DNA of 64,000 nt from Cloeon dipterum. Taxonomy: Eukaryota > Arthropoda > Insecta > Ephemeroptera > Baetidae. The translations under genes and the position numbers were made by a program. Where the stretch lies: positions 22,403,681 through 22,467,680 of the forward strand of contig NC_088786.1 in assembly GCF_949628265.1 (NCBI RefSeq), given 5' to 3'. Below are positions 23,301 to 37,900 of this stretch, piece after piece; position 1 is the stretch's first letter; every line of letters starts with the position of its first letter. The notes beneath the pieces are model-generated. The model had not been told where the DNA came from. It searched no databases and saw only the letters and a program-made list of their open reading frames with translations.

Positions 23301-26300
23301 CACTGTTTCCTAGGCGCTAGACGCGTTTATCAACGGCCTATGTGATTTAAACTGAAATTAATGGAAGAAAGAAGCTAATAATGAAACGATTACAAAAATG
23401 CTAATTGAGGTAATATTTTGGACATGTTGCATTCTGACATTCAAAATGTTTAGTAACATCTGAGCACTTAAAATAATATATAACGGACGTGGATAGTGTT
23501 ATGTTGCGTCACTTATTGTTAGTTACCAAAAAAGTGTCTCTGGCGGTGAGTGATGGAATCCTTACATTCCTTAATTACGGTGAACGCAAAGTTGGGCAAA
23601 ATTTTGGTATGTATTGCAAATTAAGACTGAAGGATTTTGTTAACCTCAAGTTCCCCAGAAATTTTTCACTTTAATCTTTTTTTACGATTTTATCTTGGTT
23701 AATCCTTTTTAATTAAATTTTTGTGTGAGTCTGTAGATATTTCAAAAATGAAACGGTTGAGTATGCGAATATATATGTAAGGCGTATGCCTTCCCGCATG
23801 AGCAAGCGACACGATATTAGACATTAACACATGAATTACGACACTAGCAAATAGTTACTCTCACTGTGTACAAAGCATTAAAACTGTGTTACGTGTGAGC
23901 AGCAATATTTACACTCCCTTGCTGGCGGGCATCGATTTTCAACGTGAACAAAGAATAGCTCATAATTGCTCCGATTTGCTTAGAACAGGTTGTGGAATCT
24001 GAAGCCGTAGAATCTGAGAATCACGCCATATATTTTTTGTTTGTGGCTTTCAGGCTTTTGGGGCGAATTTTGGAGCCGCGGTTCCGTTCGTGCTCATCGT
24101 AAAGCTGGACCCCAAGTTAAGTATTTCTAGCTGCCGCCGAACAAATGCATTGCCGCTGCTGCCGATTTCTCACTCAGCTCAGAACACCATCATATAATTC
24201 GCCCTTCTTTGTGTGCGTGCGTGTGACTGTGTTTGGTGGTTGGAGCAAAATGCATTATTTGTGCGTGGCGTGTTCGCCTTCTCTCTTGCTCTCTGCTCTT
24301 TTTCTCATCTGCTACCGTTTGCTGTTGTTGGCAAAATCAAGTTAGTAATCCACTCTCACCTGGGTGTGCTTGCTAGTTTGTGATGCGTGCACCTGAAGAC
24401 GCTCGATTCGCGATCATTGATTTCGCCAACAAACTCATTAATTCGCGTCCGGTGGCAGGAAATCGATTCTATTGTATTCTGATTGCAGGTGGCTTCTCGA
24501 CTCTGACTTTCAAACTTGGATTATACATTGTTGCTGTACTTAATATGTGTTGGACATTTCAGCCACTCAAAGAGTTTATCTGTCTGCTCATACTGAATAC
24601 TAATTTGAAATTAATAATGTTGGTAGAATTACAGTTTTTAAAAATTAACTACCAGATCTTAAAGTGGTGTAAAAATCCGAAGCTTTAAAATTGTATTTTT
24701 TATAAACGCAAAAAATAATGATATTATATTTAAATCGCGATTAAAAACCTCATAATCCATCGTACTTAAATATAGATCATAGAAATGACTTGACATAGAT
24801 TTAGAGATTTTGCAAGACTGGACGAAACTTAGACATTTCTAGGTGTTGACGAACCTTTCCTTATTTTACATTTCACCTAACAGATCACTAAAATAGCGAA
24901 ACACAACATGCATCGTCATTAGGGAATGACGATGCTCGAGCTCGATGGACGAACTCGATGCTTTCCCTTTTTTCCCTTTCCTGCTTCACTTGTCCTTTCA
25001 TAGCCACACAATCGATTTTCACTGTAATTTTTCTCACTGCAGCATGTCACTGACACAAACTTTTTCCATCGATTTCGCAGGCATTTTAACGTGACAAAAT
25101 GTGTTTTGGTGTCGTTTCCCCCCACTTGTTTTGCCACACTTACTTTTCCACATGTTTTAAATTCTTTTTCGGCGTGCGGGTTCAAACACATTTTGCGTGT
25201 TTATCGCACTGGTGTCGGCACTTAAACTATTAGCGCTCTCATTTCTCTCGCCCCCGCCCGCTGATTTATCTTTGCCAACGCTCTGTAAATATACAAACTA
25301 GTTTATTTTTCATAACGTCGTCTGCTGGCATATGGAGCTAATTTTCCTGTTTTTCCTCGACTCCGCAGCTCCCGTCGCCGGTTGGGAACGCAACTCGAGC
25401 CGCAACCTGCGCGAGTACGTCCAGCCGGACAATCTGACTGCCATTATAGAACAACCCTCGATATGTGCCTCCAGCGGACCCATTCTCTTGCTGGTTATCG
25501 TCTGCTCCAGCGTCGACAACTTTGACGCGCGCCTCGCCATCCGAGAAACATGGGGTACGAATGGATCACTTACCAAGTGCGGCTTATTATGCAGCTGCGA
25601 GGAAATTTACTTTCGCCATTTAAATGCATGAGTCGTCGCGACAGATCAAAACCGACTGAATTATCATATGCATGCCACTCCAGTTCACTGACCTACAGCC
25701 CTCTCGCCAAAGAGGAAAAATTGAATTTCCAGCTCAAGACTCTAACTGGCCATTTGCTGATTTACTTGCAAATAATATGCATACATATTTCTTGAAACTA
25801 ATTATAAGAAATATTCTCAATGGCTTTACTATGTGTTGAGCGACTAAAAGTGAACAAATGATGAGATTATAAAATACCTCGCACGTTCTCACGCACAAAA
25901 TAAGCTGTTCTGGCCGGCTACTCAGGTCTGATCAGCAGTATTTAACCTGCGAAACAAAATCCGTATACCACAAAATGATATTCAGATGACTGTCAATCCC
26001 TATGGCCATTGAAAACGGGGGACCGCAAGAAACAAAGCTTAACTCATTGTCCCTGTAACACAACTTTGCCTGCAAAAACACACAAATCCAAAATTCCATC
26101 ATTTTTTTTAAAGCAATTTCAAAGATTCATACTTAACGGAAAATCTCCATCAATTTTTTAACTAATGAAAAATTACTCATTAACAAAATTGTACTTGATC
26201 AGTTAGTACCTGTCCATACTGTTGTAAGTATTAATTTTTCGATTTCCAATGAAGTTCACTGCTGAATTCTTATTGAATAAAACAAAAAATGTTGCTTTCC

Positions 26301-29300
26301 TAATTCCCAGTCATTTGCAACTCCCGTGTCTCTTTCTAGGCTCGCCAGCCAACGTGAGCGATGAGACGCTGCGATTGGCCTTTCTGCTTGGCGACACGGA
26401 GTCGCTCGAGCTGCAGAACAAGGTGGAAGCAGAGAGCGGCAAGTACGGCGACATCATTCAAGAAGGCTTCCTCGACACCTACAACAACCTGACCCTCAAG
26501 TCAGTGATGCTGCTGAAGTGGGTGCGTTCGCACTGCCGACACGCGCAGTATGTGATGAAGACGGACGACGACATGTACGTTAATCTGCCCAAGTTGATCA
26601 CCTACCTCCAAGAGGACCTGGCCAAATTCCGTCCCCGCATCGCGAAACCCACTGCTGTCGAGCTTCCTGCCACCACCTTGACAAGCTCTCTGCCAGATTT
26701 TGCAGACTCGCTTAGTGAGTTGCTCGTCGGAACTCTAATTTGCAACGCGCAGCCCATCTCCAACGCCCGAAGCAAGTGGTAAGTTGTTTAGTTTCATATT
26801 CTGCAGGACAACTTTGCCAAGTTTTAGACAAGTAATCAAATACTAAATAATCAATATAAAGAGAATGATCTAGTTATTGTATTAGCAGATTGAAGTATTT
26901 GAACATACTGCGTTCATGTCAAATTGAAGCTTAATTCCAATTTAAAAATTCATGAACTGATTAAGAATGACATCAAAAAACAGTTTAAGTTGGAACCATA
27001 AGTTTTTTTTGTCTATTTACTTTAAATTGAAAGGTCAGGTTTAGAAAAATTAAATAAACTATTCAGAGATACGAATTTTGTTGAGTAAAAAGAAGATAGT
27101 GACCGCTGTCAAAAAAAGGAAAGAAAAACAAAATCAATTGGACAGGGTTGACGACTGACGCCAAAGAGGCTGCTGGCTGACTTCCATGATGCTCGCTTGC
27201 CTAAATAAAATATATCTTAACCATTCCTTAAACTAAACACGTGGTGAGAAGGACTTGGTTTGTGTTTACAGAGCCAGGTTTGCCGAAATTGAGAAAAATC
27301 AAGGGGTACAATTGATTATATATATGCTATTTGTATCTCTGCACAGTTAATTTAAACTGTCTACAACAAACAGAATATTTCCAGTTACATTTTAGGAATA
27401 TTACTCAATTTGTTCTTACCATAATCTTGCGTACAATATATTTTCAACTTAGTATCAACACATTGAAACTTTTTAGTTCGTAAATTTAACAAATAATTTT
27501 CCATTACCGTGTCTAACAATAAAAATATGTAGAGTTTTTCATTAAATTTTTGTATATGCGTGACATATATGGTCTTGATAAGGATTAATTAATTTAAAAA
27601 AATAACCTTCAGAGCAAAATAATCACTGCACGGACCACTACTTGTGGCTGGTTTTATCATTTGAGGAAATGGCATAAATGTATTCGTTTATCACAGTATT
27701 TGAAAACGAGGTTTCAGTCGAGCAAGATATAAAATTGAAAACTAAAATTACAGACGGGACAGGCGTGTCGTGCTAGCATAGAAAAACGCTCTTGAAATTT
27801 CGGTTCTGATTTGGTTGACCTCTATGAACACAGGGTTGAATGAAGAGAATTTAAATGGCAGACTAGCCGTGAATTTACCAAATGCGTCACAACGTCAGTC
27901 TCTGGAAATGGTTATTTATTAGAGTAGCTAATCGGCAATGAATTATGTGTCTGACAATTTTTATAGGCAGTGCTCATTTTCAAAACTCGATTTTGGGAAT
28001 TTAGCTTGATTTTAGCGAGATCAAATCAAAACTAGTAACGCTCTCAGGGGTTTTCAATTTTGCACTAGTTTTTTTTGCATAAAAACCAGCTGGAAAAAAA
28101 CACTAGTTTTAGGGTTTTCCGTATTTTTCCAAAATTAACCCCAATAAGGTCACATTTCGCACCAAAAAAGTAAGAAATATTGTAAAATTACTATTAGTGT
28201 TAACATTTTTAGTCTGTTGGTGAAACCAGTGGCTTTTATACTGATTTCGTAAAAATCCCTATTATTGGTTTTGGCATGAAGCGATAGTAATAGTTTATCA
28301 TACTTAAGTATCTAGCGAGTTTATCGGCTGTGGCAGGTGGCAGCAAGCATTGCTCCCCTGTGGCAGCCACCATAATGGTCATACACCGTGCGATTTTTTT
28401 TTTATCTTGAATACAAATGCAAGTGTTCCGGAAAAATGCGCAAAATTCCTGCAGAAAAAAAGCAACGCAGTGGGGTTTTCCGTAAAAATGCGGATTTTTG
28501 CTAACCCTGATACCACTAGAGGTTTGTTGAAAAATTGACATAAAAAGACTTCATCCTCATTTATGCAATGAGTTATTTTATAACTCGACCAGTTTTGGTG
28601 TCTCCATGTAGAGCCTTAATTTAAAAGGCGCGGTCGGTGTCAAAAATCAAAAGACCAGATACATTTAGACTATCAAATTTAGTTATTTCAAAATGCTGGA
28701 TTTATAAAATGGATTTGATTTTGTGTGTTTCTTTACTGTCACAGTGAGATAATAAATTTAATTTCCGATTATTATTTTTTCAAATATGATAAAGGAGATT
28801 ACAGTGAGTTTCGATGTAAGCAAGGGAAATTCTATCTAGAGGATACGCTCTTTTTCCTTTTACGTTTCACAAATTCACAAAAGATAATAATTAAAATGTA
28901 TAATGTTAGAAGAAATGTAGTTTCATAACAGAAGAAATCTCTTCATTTGGTAATCTTCCATTAAATTTTCAACATGGTAGATTCTCCCATGACAGCGGGG
29001 GTAAATTGTTGTTAAATTCAAATTGCAGGTATGCTCCGAAGTACATGTTTGAAGGCCGGAGGTATCCAAAGTACTTGTCTGGCACAGGATACGTGATGTC
29101 GGCAAGGGTGGTAAAAAAGCTGTTTGACGCAGCGTTGCACACGCCGCTGTTCCACCTGGAAGACGTGTACATCACAGGTATCTGCTCGAAAGCAGCCAAA
29201 ATCCGGCCGCACGACCACGGAGGCTTCAGCTACCAGAAGCGCAAGCTGGAGGCGTGCGCGTACCGCAACCAGCTGTTCACCAGCCATCACATGAACAGCA

Positions 29301-29416
29301 CCGACCTGCGAACGGTGTGGGCCGCCGTGCAGGACCCCGGCCTCGTGTGTCCCAAAGTGGTGCCTACCGCCAAGAAACCCACCAAGAAGGGCAAGAAAGC
29401 CCCGATATGTGTTTGA
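20313..29416 (+). CDS. beta-1,3-galactosyltransferase-like GT31 enzyme
   Basis: A Golgi type II membrane glycosyltransferase of family GT31 that would transfer galactose or GlcNAc in a beta-1,3 link from a UDP-sugar; the exact donor and acceptor cannot be told. Exons 20313-20486, 22376-22598, 25369-25554, 26340-26778 and 29029-29416 join in frame to 469 residues. Residues 1-103 are the cytoplasmic tail. One membrane span lies at about 104-126 (IFAVCCIFLFLLALLYIPVY). Family motifs are AIRETWG (about 187-193), the metal-binding DDD in VMKTDDDMYVN (270-272), SKWYAPKYMF (339-348), YLSGTGYVMS and EDVYITG (385-391). The C-terminus is lysine-rich. The start is the ATG at 20313, although the ATG opening exon 2 (22376) would give a 411-residue form. 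Introns of 0.8-2.8 kb contrast with the compact neighbours. Catalytic motifs are intact. Confidence 0.9.
20487..22375. other. intron 1 of the galactosyltransferase
   Basis: AT-rich, with no coding or repeat feature that I can support. It is bounded by CTGG|GTGAGG and CCACAG|ATGGG. Confidence 0.6.
22599..25368. other. intron 2 of the galactosyltransferase
   Basis: Phase-1 intron with donor GTAAGT and acceptor CTCCGCAG. Poly-A and poly-T tracts lie at about 23140-23230. Open frames, such as 24380-24688, resemble no protein. Nothing else seen. Confidence 0.6.
26779..29028. other. intron 4 of the galactosyltransferase
   Basis: Phase-2 intron with donor GTAAGT and acceptor AATTGCAG. AT-rich. The part at about 28020-28540 holds repeated short words (listed separately) and may be an old repeat relic. 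No coding frame is recognisable. Confidence 0.55.
28426..28493 (+). repeat. short direct repeats in a possible repeat relic
   Basis: TTCCGGAAAAATGCG at 28426-28440 recurs with one change as TTCCGTAAAAATGCG at about 28478-28492. The word GGGTTTTCCGTA occurs at about 28112 and again at about 28474. The unit boundaries are not clear. It may be a decayed transposable element inside the intron. Confidence 0.3.
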
Positions 29417-31563
29417 TACGTGAACATTTCAAGTGCCTGTAAAGCCAGAAAACTTACTTTTCACTACAGTTTAATGCGATTTTTGGATGATGCGTGTCAG
29501 CAGGTTCTGCATTTTGCAAAATTAATTTAACTGGTTAAATGAAGGGTTTGTGTGCACAAATAGCGTGGTGAATATTAACTAGCCTTACCGAGGCAGAAAG
29601 TCGACTGAAAAGAGGTTGTGCAATCGTACTCTAAATAAGGGAATGCCTCAATTATGATGTAGTAATTCACCATCATTAACTAAAGCTTAATTTCGTACCG
29701 TGACTTCAAGTGAGCAAAAATTGGCAACAATATTTAATCCCTGATCCATCTCAACAGCTCTAACTAGAAGTCACTTGAGGTATTTAGTTCTGCTACCATT
29801 GCCTGTTTCTTTTCACCTCAAATTTCGATTTCAGCCGCACATTGCTTCATTATTTATTGACTCCGGGTCACGATAACCCTTGAAGATTTGTTCCTAAGGT
29901 TCCTACTGAAGCAAAATCAGAATTTGTACTGGCTGATATGTCCAAATTTTGCTCGTGGATCTAGAAAACTTACTAATTTTACATCACACATTCTTCGATC
30001 CTGGCCTAATTGAAAGAGTGAAATGTAGCAAAAGAGCAGCCGATGAAGCCTGCTGATTCTCTTCCCGTTTAGAATCAAAGAGTATATAAGGAAAAGTGTG
30101 ATTCACCAAGTAAATTGATAATAACTGATAGCAAGCCGCATTCCCTGTGAGGATTTTAGTTGTTTAACTCGGGCCTGGTGCTTTTGTCAGTATTTTCTAA
30201 TATCTTGGACAGGCTGAAATTTTATTTTATCTTGCGTCAGTCACAACTTTTATCTTTCAAACTTGACGACAGTTGATATCAAAAAGAGCTGTTACCAAAA
30301 TTGTTGATTTGTGTGCTAACATAGAGAATGCTATTACATGTTTTGTTGGAATTGCTGGTGCTGGTTCTGCAAGAAAGCTGAGGTGCTGGAACGAATAATA
30401 TTGGAGTAGAATGTTTCTATGAAACACAAATACTATTTAGATCCAATTTTTGAAACATCAAATTTCATATGAGGTATGTTTAACTCAAAGCCCTGTAATC
30501 TCAATCAAAAAGTTATCTCTGTATTCGTATTTGTATCCTCGCCTAACTAGCATGCTAGAAGTAACTTATTATTTTATTATCAAAAGTACACTTCTTGGAT
30601 CTTTGAAAAAGCGAGTCATAATATTATCTTTGCACTTAAATTAATAGAATGCTTTCAACGCATTTGACATAGTAATTAATTTTTTTTATTTTGATTCTTA
30701 AGTATAAAATCGACCATCTCCTAAGGTGCTAATTATTAGAATTATCCATAGATTCCACCCAAACTACTATTTTGAAGTGGCTCCACAAAATATTTGGTCT
30801 TTCAAGATGCCAACAATATTCCCTAATTAAAACATATTCTTTATTTAAAGGTAGTGCAAGAAGTCAGTTCAATTTTTGGATTTTAGTCAATTGTTAAGAT
30901 TGTAATATTGTGATAAATGAAAGGTTTCTTTAATTATATAATGCGAGATGAAGTATTATAATAAAATGAGAAATTCCAAACATAATTGCAGTCGTTTTCT
31001 TCCTCAGGAAAGCAAACAAATAGACCCAAGTGATATTATCAACCATTTATTATTAACTCCGCCTTGAATTATACAAAACACAATTCACGTTATATTTTTT
31101 TGTCACGAAGATTTTTAGATACAAATAGAGAGTGAGGAGTAGGATAAATATAAAATGGGCAAAGAGATTTACATGAATAGGCGACACTTACCAACATGGC
31201 AATGATTAAATATCCATACAAATAATGGCTGTTTGTACGAAGATACCGTCGAGTGAGCTAATTTTGCAATACCTACATTTCCTAAGATTTTTAACAGAAA
31301 AATAATGCTTCTCAAGTGTGGTGTGTTTGTTCCTCATCAATGAATTCATTGATTGATTAGCTGTTGCTACGCTAGCTGCCGTTGTTTATTGCAAAAGTAT
31401 AAAATGCAGAAAAGCTGCCTGAAAGTACATGAAAAGTAATACTCTAAAATTAGTCAGTTTAATGAAAATTAAGTTCTCCTTATTATGGCACGCACATTTC
31501 TTTCTCTCATAAAAGCATCCAAGAGGTAGGTGTAAAATTTCATTACAACCAAAAGCATTATGT
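29417..31563. other. convergent spacer and 3' UTRs of two genes
   Basis: AT-rich sequence between the galactosyltransferase (plus) and frazzled (minus), which end toward each other. The plus-strand 3' UTR starts here, but I see no early AATAAA; an ATTAAA lies at 30826-30831. No coding frame is recognisable. Confidence 0.5.
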
Positions 31564-31569
31564 TTTATT
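31564..31569 (-). promoter_or_regulatory. likely frazzled polyadenylation signal
   Basis: AATAAA on the minus strand about 320 nt after the frazzled stop codon, which is a usual distance. Confidence 0.45.
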
Positions 31570-31889
31570 CACATCTTTACAACACATTGTAAGTAGCGTA
31601 ACGTTTTTCCAGCCAGACGTATTAATTTTCCATAGAAAGCTGTTGTGCTTCTACAATTTAGCTCATTATATAAAATCAGTCAACGTGTTATTCTTAATAA
31701 TTTATATAAATTTAAAAACTTGCGCACCTGGTGAAAATGCGTTAGTCATGTCACTTACAATTAAGGTCAGCTGGACGTGGTTTTTAGCTAGCTTGACCCA
31801 TGAATCGGTCAGCAGACACAAATTCCGGGTCTCTTTTCTTTTTACAAATAATCTATTTACATTATAATTTACGTTTCAAGGATGAGATC

Positions 31890-31988
31890 TCAGCATTCAA
31901 ACTCTTTAGCTGTTATGGCGTTCAAGTCTTTCATCAAGCCTTCCAGGTTTGCCATTTCCTGGTTCAATTCTTCAGTGCTCAGTGAAGG
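31890..31988 (-). other. fra: frazzled last exon, P3 motif and C-terminus
   Basis: A 33-codon last exon with TEELNQEMANLEGLMKDL followed by NAITAKEFEC and TGA. P3 is the most conserved cytoplasmic block of the family and mediates multimerisation and FAK/Robo contacts in relatives. The exact family ending fixes the stop. Confidence 0.93.
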
Positions 31989-34900
31989 CTGCGGATAAAG
32001 AATTTGGTAACGTTAATTTAAATTAGGTTAAATAACACACTGATTTGACATTGAAATAGATTATGTGATACCCTTATACTCTAGGAGGTACACTTAATTA
32101 ACAAAATGGTTAACGTTTAATCAGATGACATTAATTTTCAAAATTTAGTAAAACCCAAATAAGGCTGTTTTAGACTGCTACCTTCGAAGATATATACAGT
32201 CTTCAGATCTCAATTTTTCCTCAGGCAAAACAAATTCAATACTAACCTGCAGCCTTGTGCTTTCAGTTGGCATTTCATTTTCACCCCACGAAGGTGTGAG
32301 CAAAGGGGTTGTGCACGTTGACGCACGACCAGCTTCTGAGCCTCTTTTAAGAGAGGACATGCCCGACGGCAGCTGGTTTGTCGATGGCAGCTTGTTCTTG
32401 AACGGGCTGCCAGACTGCCTGATGCCAGTCCCGGCCTGGGGCGGCGGCGCTGGCACGCTGAAACTCTTCAGGGGGTGACCCTGCATGCGCTTGCCCAAGG
32501 TTCCCGAATCTCCACTTGTACCCGCCAGAACACTAGAATTTCGAGTAAAAATTTAGTAAAAAAGAAATTTTATCATATATATTTTATGAGTACTTGTAAT
32601 TAGCAGGAATTGCATGGGCGTGAGGTCTGTCCACGGTGTCGTACCCTCCTTGCAAGGAGTAGGGGTTTTCGGAGATGGTTGTTGACGCTGAAACAATGAG
32701 ATGGTGAACCGAATTGTTCCACATCTTCGATATATCTCAAAGACTTACATGCAACTGTTGAGGTGCCTGGGTCAAGAGTCACGTGGGCTCTGGAGACGGT
32801 GTACTGAGTCCGAGGGTACGGCCTGGGATCATTGCTTGAAACTAAAGTTGCCCCTGAGCATTAGAAATCGTACCGAGCGATTAAAATAGCCACAATCACA
32901 ACTTAAACAATTTAAAAAAGAGCTGCCAAAATATCTCCCTGCCAATTTTTCCACTTCATGTGTACAATTATATATATAATATAAATTTAGGTCCTGCTTC
33001 TAGGCAGGTTTCAAATGACAAGTGAAGTTTTAAGTAACAACACCACACTTTAAACACAGAAAAGAGGTCATGCACATATTTACATTCAAATTATATATAA
33101 TTCAGACTTGGGGCTAGCGATACGTTTTGAACACAGTTCCAAGTTAATTTTTGCAGCTGTGCAGGAGCAGAGTTAGTGCAGAGGATACATACCTGGGTCC
33201 ATGTGCAGCAGCGACGCGTCCACATGGACAGACACTGGCTTAGATCGGCGCACCGTGGATGACCTATCATCGTCACTGAGGCGACTGCTGGTGCTACTGC
33301 CACCTGGCGAGAGGGACAATCAAGGTGCAACGTGGAGTATCATGCAGGTTTATAAGCAAAGGTCAAAGCCAGGGGAAACGACTCGAAACAGGTCCAAAAA
33401 GCAAAATGCTTGCGCTTGTATAGGTGCAATCGAGCAGTGTGGTGGGTTTACCTTGCGACAGGTACGAGGGCACGTAGGTTCTTTTATCTATCGAGCTTGT
33501 GTTGACCCTTGCGAGCTGAGGAGGCTCCGAGGACGGCGGCGAGTCCTGATCCAGCGGGTCTTGCGACGAGCTGCTGCTCTGGCCATTCTTCTGCTCTAAA
33601 GCTTTCAGTTCCATTGTGTCATGGTGGATCCACAAATCAGGAGGCTTGATGTTGGGCTTCTTTTGCACCCTGTTGGAAATTATTGTATTTTTGTAAAGTT
33701 ATTTTATACTCATAGTTATGTTTATTGTGGACCAGCAGTGTAACTATGCTCCATTCACCCAAAGTAAGAACAAAATCAGTCAACTCAGTATGTTGAGAAA
33801 AATACATGGCTGAGATTTTGTTTGAATGTACTGGAGTGTTTAAGGTAACTCAAATTCATCGATTTAATTCTAAATCTAATCAAAATCTTTCCAAATATAG
33901 GAGAATAGCTTAGCTTAGACATTATAACTTACGCTTTATTTCTTTCAGTAGTGTCATCTTGTTGCTTTTTGCAGCACACAAATATTAAGAAGGCAGAAAC
34001 CAGCAGAATTCCCACAAGTGTCAAAACACCCGCCAAGAGAAATATGTTAATTTCTGGAAACTCTGTTTCATTGCCGGCGGAATTTCCAGAGCCATGAGAG
34101 TAGCTTCCAGATGCTAATTTAATCAATTAGTAATGAACAATTAATACTTGAGGCTTACAGTGTGGAGTCTTGAACGTTGTTACGCTTGAGAATGGTCCAT
34201 GGCCGATTTTGTTTCTGGCCTGGATGCGGAAGTAGTAGGTGGTGTCAGGCTTCAATCCCTTAATCGACGTTGTCATTCTATCTTCGTCGACATCGTGCGT
34301 AGCCCATTCCTTTTCTGATTTGCGCTGGTCATCTGTATAAGCAATGTGATAGCCGGTGGTTTGCCCATTTGGCGTTTTGGGGGGCTGCCAGTTGAGATTG
34401 AAATCCGTGATGCTTCCTTCTGAAGACACAACGGTCAAATCCCTTGGCGCTGAGCTTGGAGCAGCTTCAAGAGTTGTGTTGTACACCATCATGCTGTAGT
34501 GGCTCTCTCGGTGACCCTAAAATAGCGATAAAAATATTGGATGATTTATTTCCTAGAACGGCACTGCTCAAAAAATATATTCCTCCAGGGAGTACTAGAC
34601 ATCTTTTATGACTAAAAATTCTGAGTCCTAAGCTTACGCTGAATGTATTGCGCTTTGCATTAAGCAAATAGACGTAGAAAAACTGGAAGTTTTTTAGTTA
34701 CTTATTACTTCTTTAATGAAAGAACAAGTAAAATCAAAATTATTGACAGACAAGACCGTAAGAAATTTTGAAAATCAATACCAATATTTTTTCCGGAAAA
34801 CCTAAGGCACAGCAATAAAATTAAAATTTTCTCACCTTGACAACTTTAACAGTGAACTCGTATTCGGTGTTTGGCTTCAGGTCGCCAATGATTACGTTCA

Positions 34901-37900
34901 GCTGAGAGGTGTTGACGTACTTGTACCGTGGATTTGGTGCGTGGTGCAAGGAAGTGTATCTCACTACGTAATGTCTTCCGTCAAACACCTCTTGGTTCTT
35001 GGGCAGTCCGGAGTCCGTCCAGTACACGACCGCAGACTGCGCTGAGGTGACGACCGCCTCGAGACCGATCGGTGGCAGTAGTACAGGCGCCACATCCAAA
35101 AGCTCTTCCTCTCTGGTCCGCACGCTGTCATAAACGGGTTGACCATCGCCCATGTTGTTGTACGCTCTCACAGAGATGACATACTCGGAATTAGGTTCTG
35201 CAAAGGAGTGGTACTATGAGTTTCAAATAATTTTATAAAACTTATAAACATACGCAAGTTTTTAATGTGGTAATATCTCTGCTTTCCCTCGACAACGTGG
35301 GTGAACACATCAGGAATTCCAATTCCCCATCCAATGGTGTAGCCTCTGACCATCACATTCCTACCAAGCGTGGGCGTCCACGTGACATGGACTGAATCAG
35401 CCGCTGGTCGAACCTTCAGGTTTGTGGGAGGGTCTGGCACTCTCGACTCGTCCAAGTCGTTATCCAACGTGGAAGCCGAGAGCCAGTCGGTTGGCGGTCC
35501 AGTTCCATTTGCGTTCAACGCAAACATTCTGACTTGATATTCTGCGTCTCTGTCCAAGCCGTCGATGGAGTACATCCGCCGATTTCCAGCAGCTGACACA
35601 GTCTCGGCGCCCTTGCTTCTGCCCTTCCGCCTGAACCGGATTTTGTAGCCGTTGATCAGACCGTTCTGGGTATGCTCTGGTGGTGGCTCCCAGCGAACTA
35701 CAATGCTCTGGAATTTAAGAATGTATATATCAATTATAAAGTTAGTGTTATTTTAAATTTATCTGAAGTTATAACACTTCTGTAATAAAAATTAAAAAAA
35801 AATATAGAAAATAATACTCCTTTTATAAAAAACAATTAGTAAAAAAATAGGAATATTGGAGATATTTAACATGAAATCAAATTAATTTTAAGATAGTTAA
35901 TTCGTGTATGAATTCTCATTCTCTTTTAATTATTGATTTTTTATTTAAATTAAATAAGTATTAAAAAAGTTAGTGTTCCTCAACTTTCATTTTAAGCGCA
36001 TTTTCACCACTCCCTCATTTCAATTTTTTATTATTATTATGTGCCACATTATTTACTAGGACTTGCATGATAATAAAAATTTTGTAAATTATTTTATTAA
36101 AAGGAACCGCATCACTTACGGTCGACGAGGCTGCTTCCAGTGTTACGTTTGATGGAGGCTCCTCTGGAATGTCACCCAGAGTGCGAGCTACCACTTGCTC
36201 AGTGCTGGCTCCTGGTTCGTGATTCTTTGAGAAAGCAACAACCCACACTGAGTACTCTGAGTACTTCTTCAGGTCTCTGACTTCAAAGGAAGTGTTCATT
36301 GTGACCACGTGGTGTTCCATGGAAGAGTCGCCTAGCATGTAGAACAGTTTGTAGTAGCTGACGGGTGCTTCTCCGTTATCGGGCTGCCGCCACTCTGCTG
36401 CTATCGACGTTGAAGAGGTGGCGTACACTTTCAGATTTTTGGGAACTCCGGGCACGTGCGCTTCGGCCAAGGTGGACGCCTCTATCGAGTCAGAGAGCTT
36501 TCCGGTGCCCTGCGAATTGATGGCTGCCACTCTGAATACGTAGGTTCTCGACGGCATGAGGCCAGAAATGCTGATGTCAGGTCTGCTTGTGTTAGCAACC
36601 CTCTCCCTGTCAATCACTTGATTCAAGAAATGTTCATTTTCGGAAATGTATCCAATTACCTGTCAGAGTCTTTCAGTTTGTAAAAAACCGAGTAGGCGAG
36701 CACAGGGCTGCTACTGTACTCTGGCTCTTTCCACTTGAGAGTGATGAAACGCGCGTTTGTGAACGGCGCCATAACCTCTTGCGGCTCAGTTGGCACGTCA
36801 TTGTACACAGAATCACCTAGTGGCATACGTTTTGGAATGGTGTTCTCTTTCGGTTGAGAACCTAAGTACCATGCAGAAAAAGAACAAAATCAAAATAAAC
36901 GAAACTAAAACAAACAGAATATCTAAATTTCACAAAACTATAAAAAAATACAAAAAGAGGACATAAAGAAAGAAAAAATTGATCACCAAATAAAGTACCT
37001 GGTTTTAAAACGTTTAAGCGTGCTGCTGCTTGAATTTCCCCTGCTGGATTGGATGCGACACATTGGAACACTCCCGCATCCAGTGACATAAGACCAAGAA
37101 TTCTTAAATTATTTCCGTTGAGCACCTGGCAACACAGGCAAGGATTGCAGCAATTTGCATCAGCAATGGAAGCGAGATTTCTACCTGCATGTATTCGTTC
37201 TGTTTGATTTCTTCTCCATTCTTCAACCAAACTACCCTTGGTTCAGGGTGGCCTTCCACCTCACAACTTAGCTCTATATCTTCTTTTTCCTCAGCAAAAG
37301 AGTCTAGTGGTTTTTTCTTGAATCTGGGAGGCACTGAAAATAAAGATATGATGGAAAGACTGTTTTTAACATTTTGTTACTCAATCATACCTTGAACTTT
37401 GAGATTAGCCGTGGCGTCCAACGAGTCTTCTTTGTTCTCAGCCCTGCACTGGTACGCGCCCGCGTCTCTAACTTGCACTTTGCTAATTTGCAGAGACGCT
37501 GTTCCGATCTTGATATACCTGCTGTCCAAATCCCTGTGAGATCACGCTTAATGATCACAGAAAGGACAGAAAAACGCCAACGCCTTACTTGAAATCGATG
37601 CTGACTCCATCCTTGAGCCAGATGAAAGACGGACTGGGGTTGCTGACCGCAGCACAGCCAAGGGTGACGTTGCTGCCCTCGATGGCTACAGTGTCCTCGG
37701 GTTTGGCAACAAAGGTCGGTGGCGTCAGTCTGGTCTGCTGCTCTTGTTTGATGGTCAGCGTGGCTTTTTCGCTGAGTGCGTGTCCGTTGGGACTGGTCGC
37801 GTTGCATCTGTAAATGCCAGCATCCCAGAACTCCACGTCGTTGATGTCCAATGAGCCGGAGGGCAGCTGCATCATTCTCGTCTCGTCCAGAGCGAGGACA

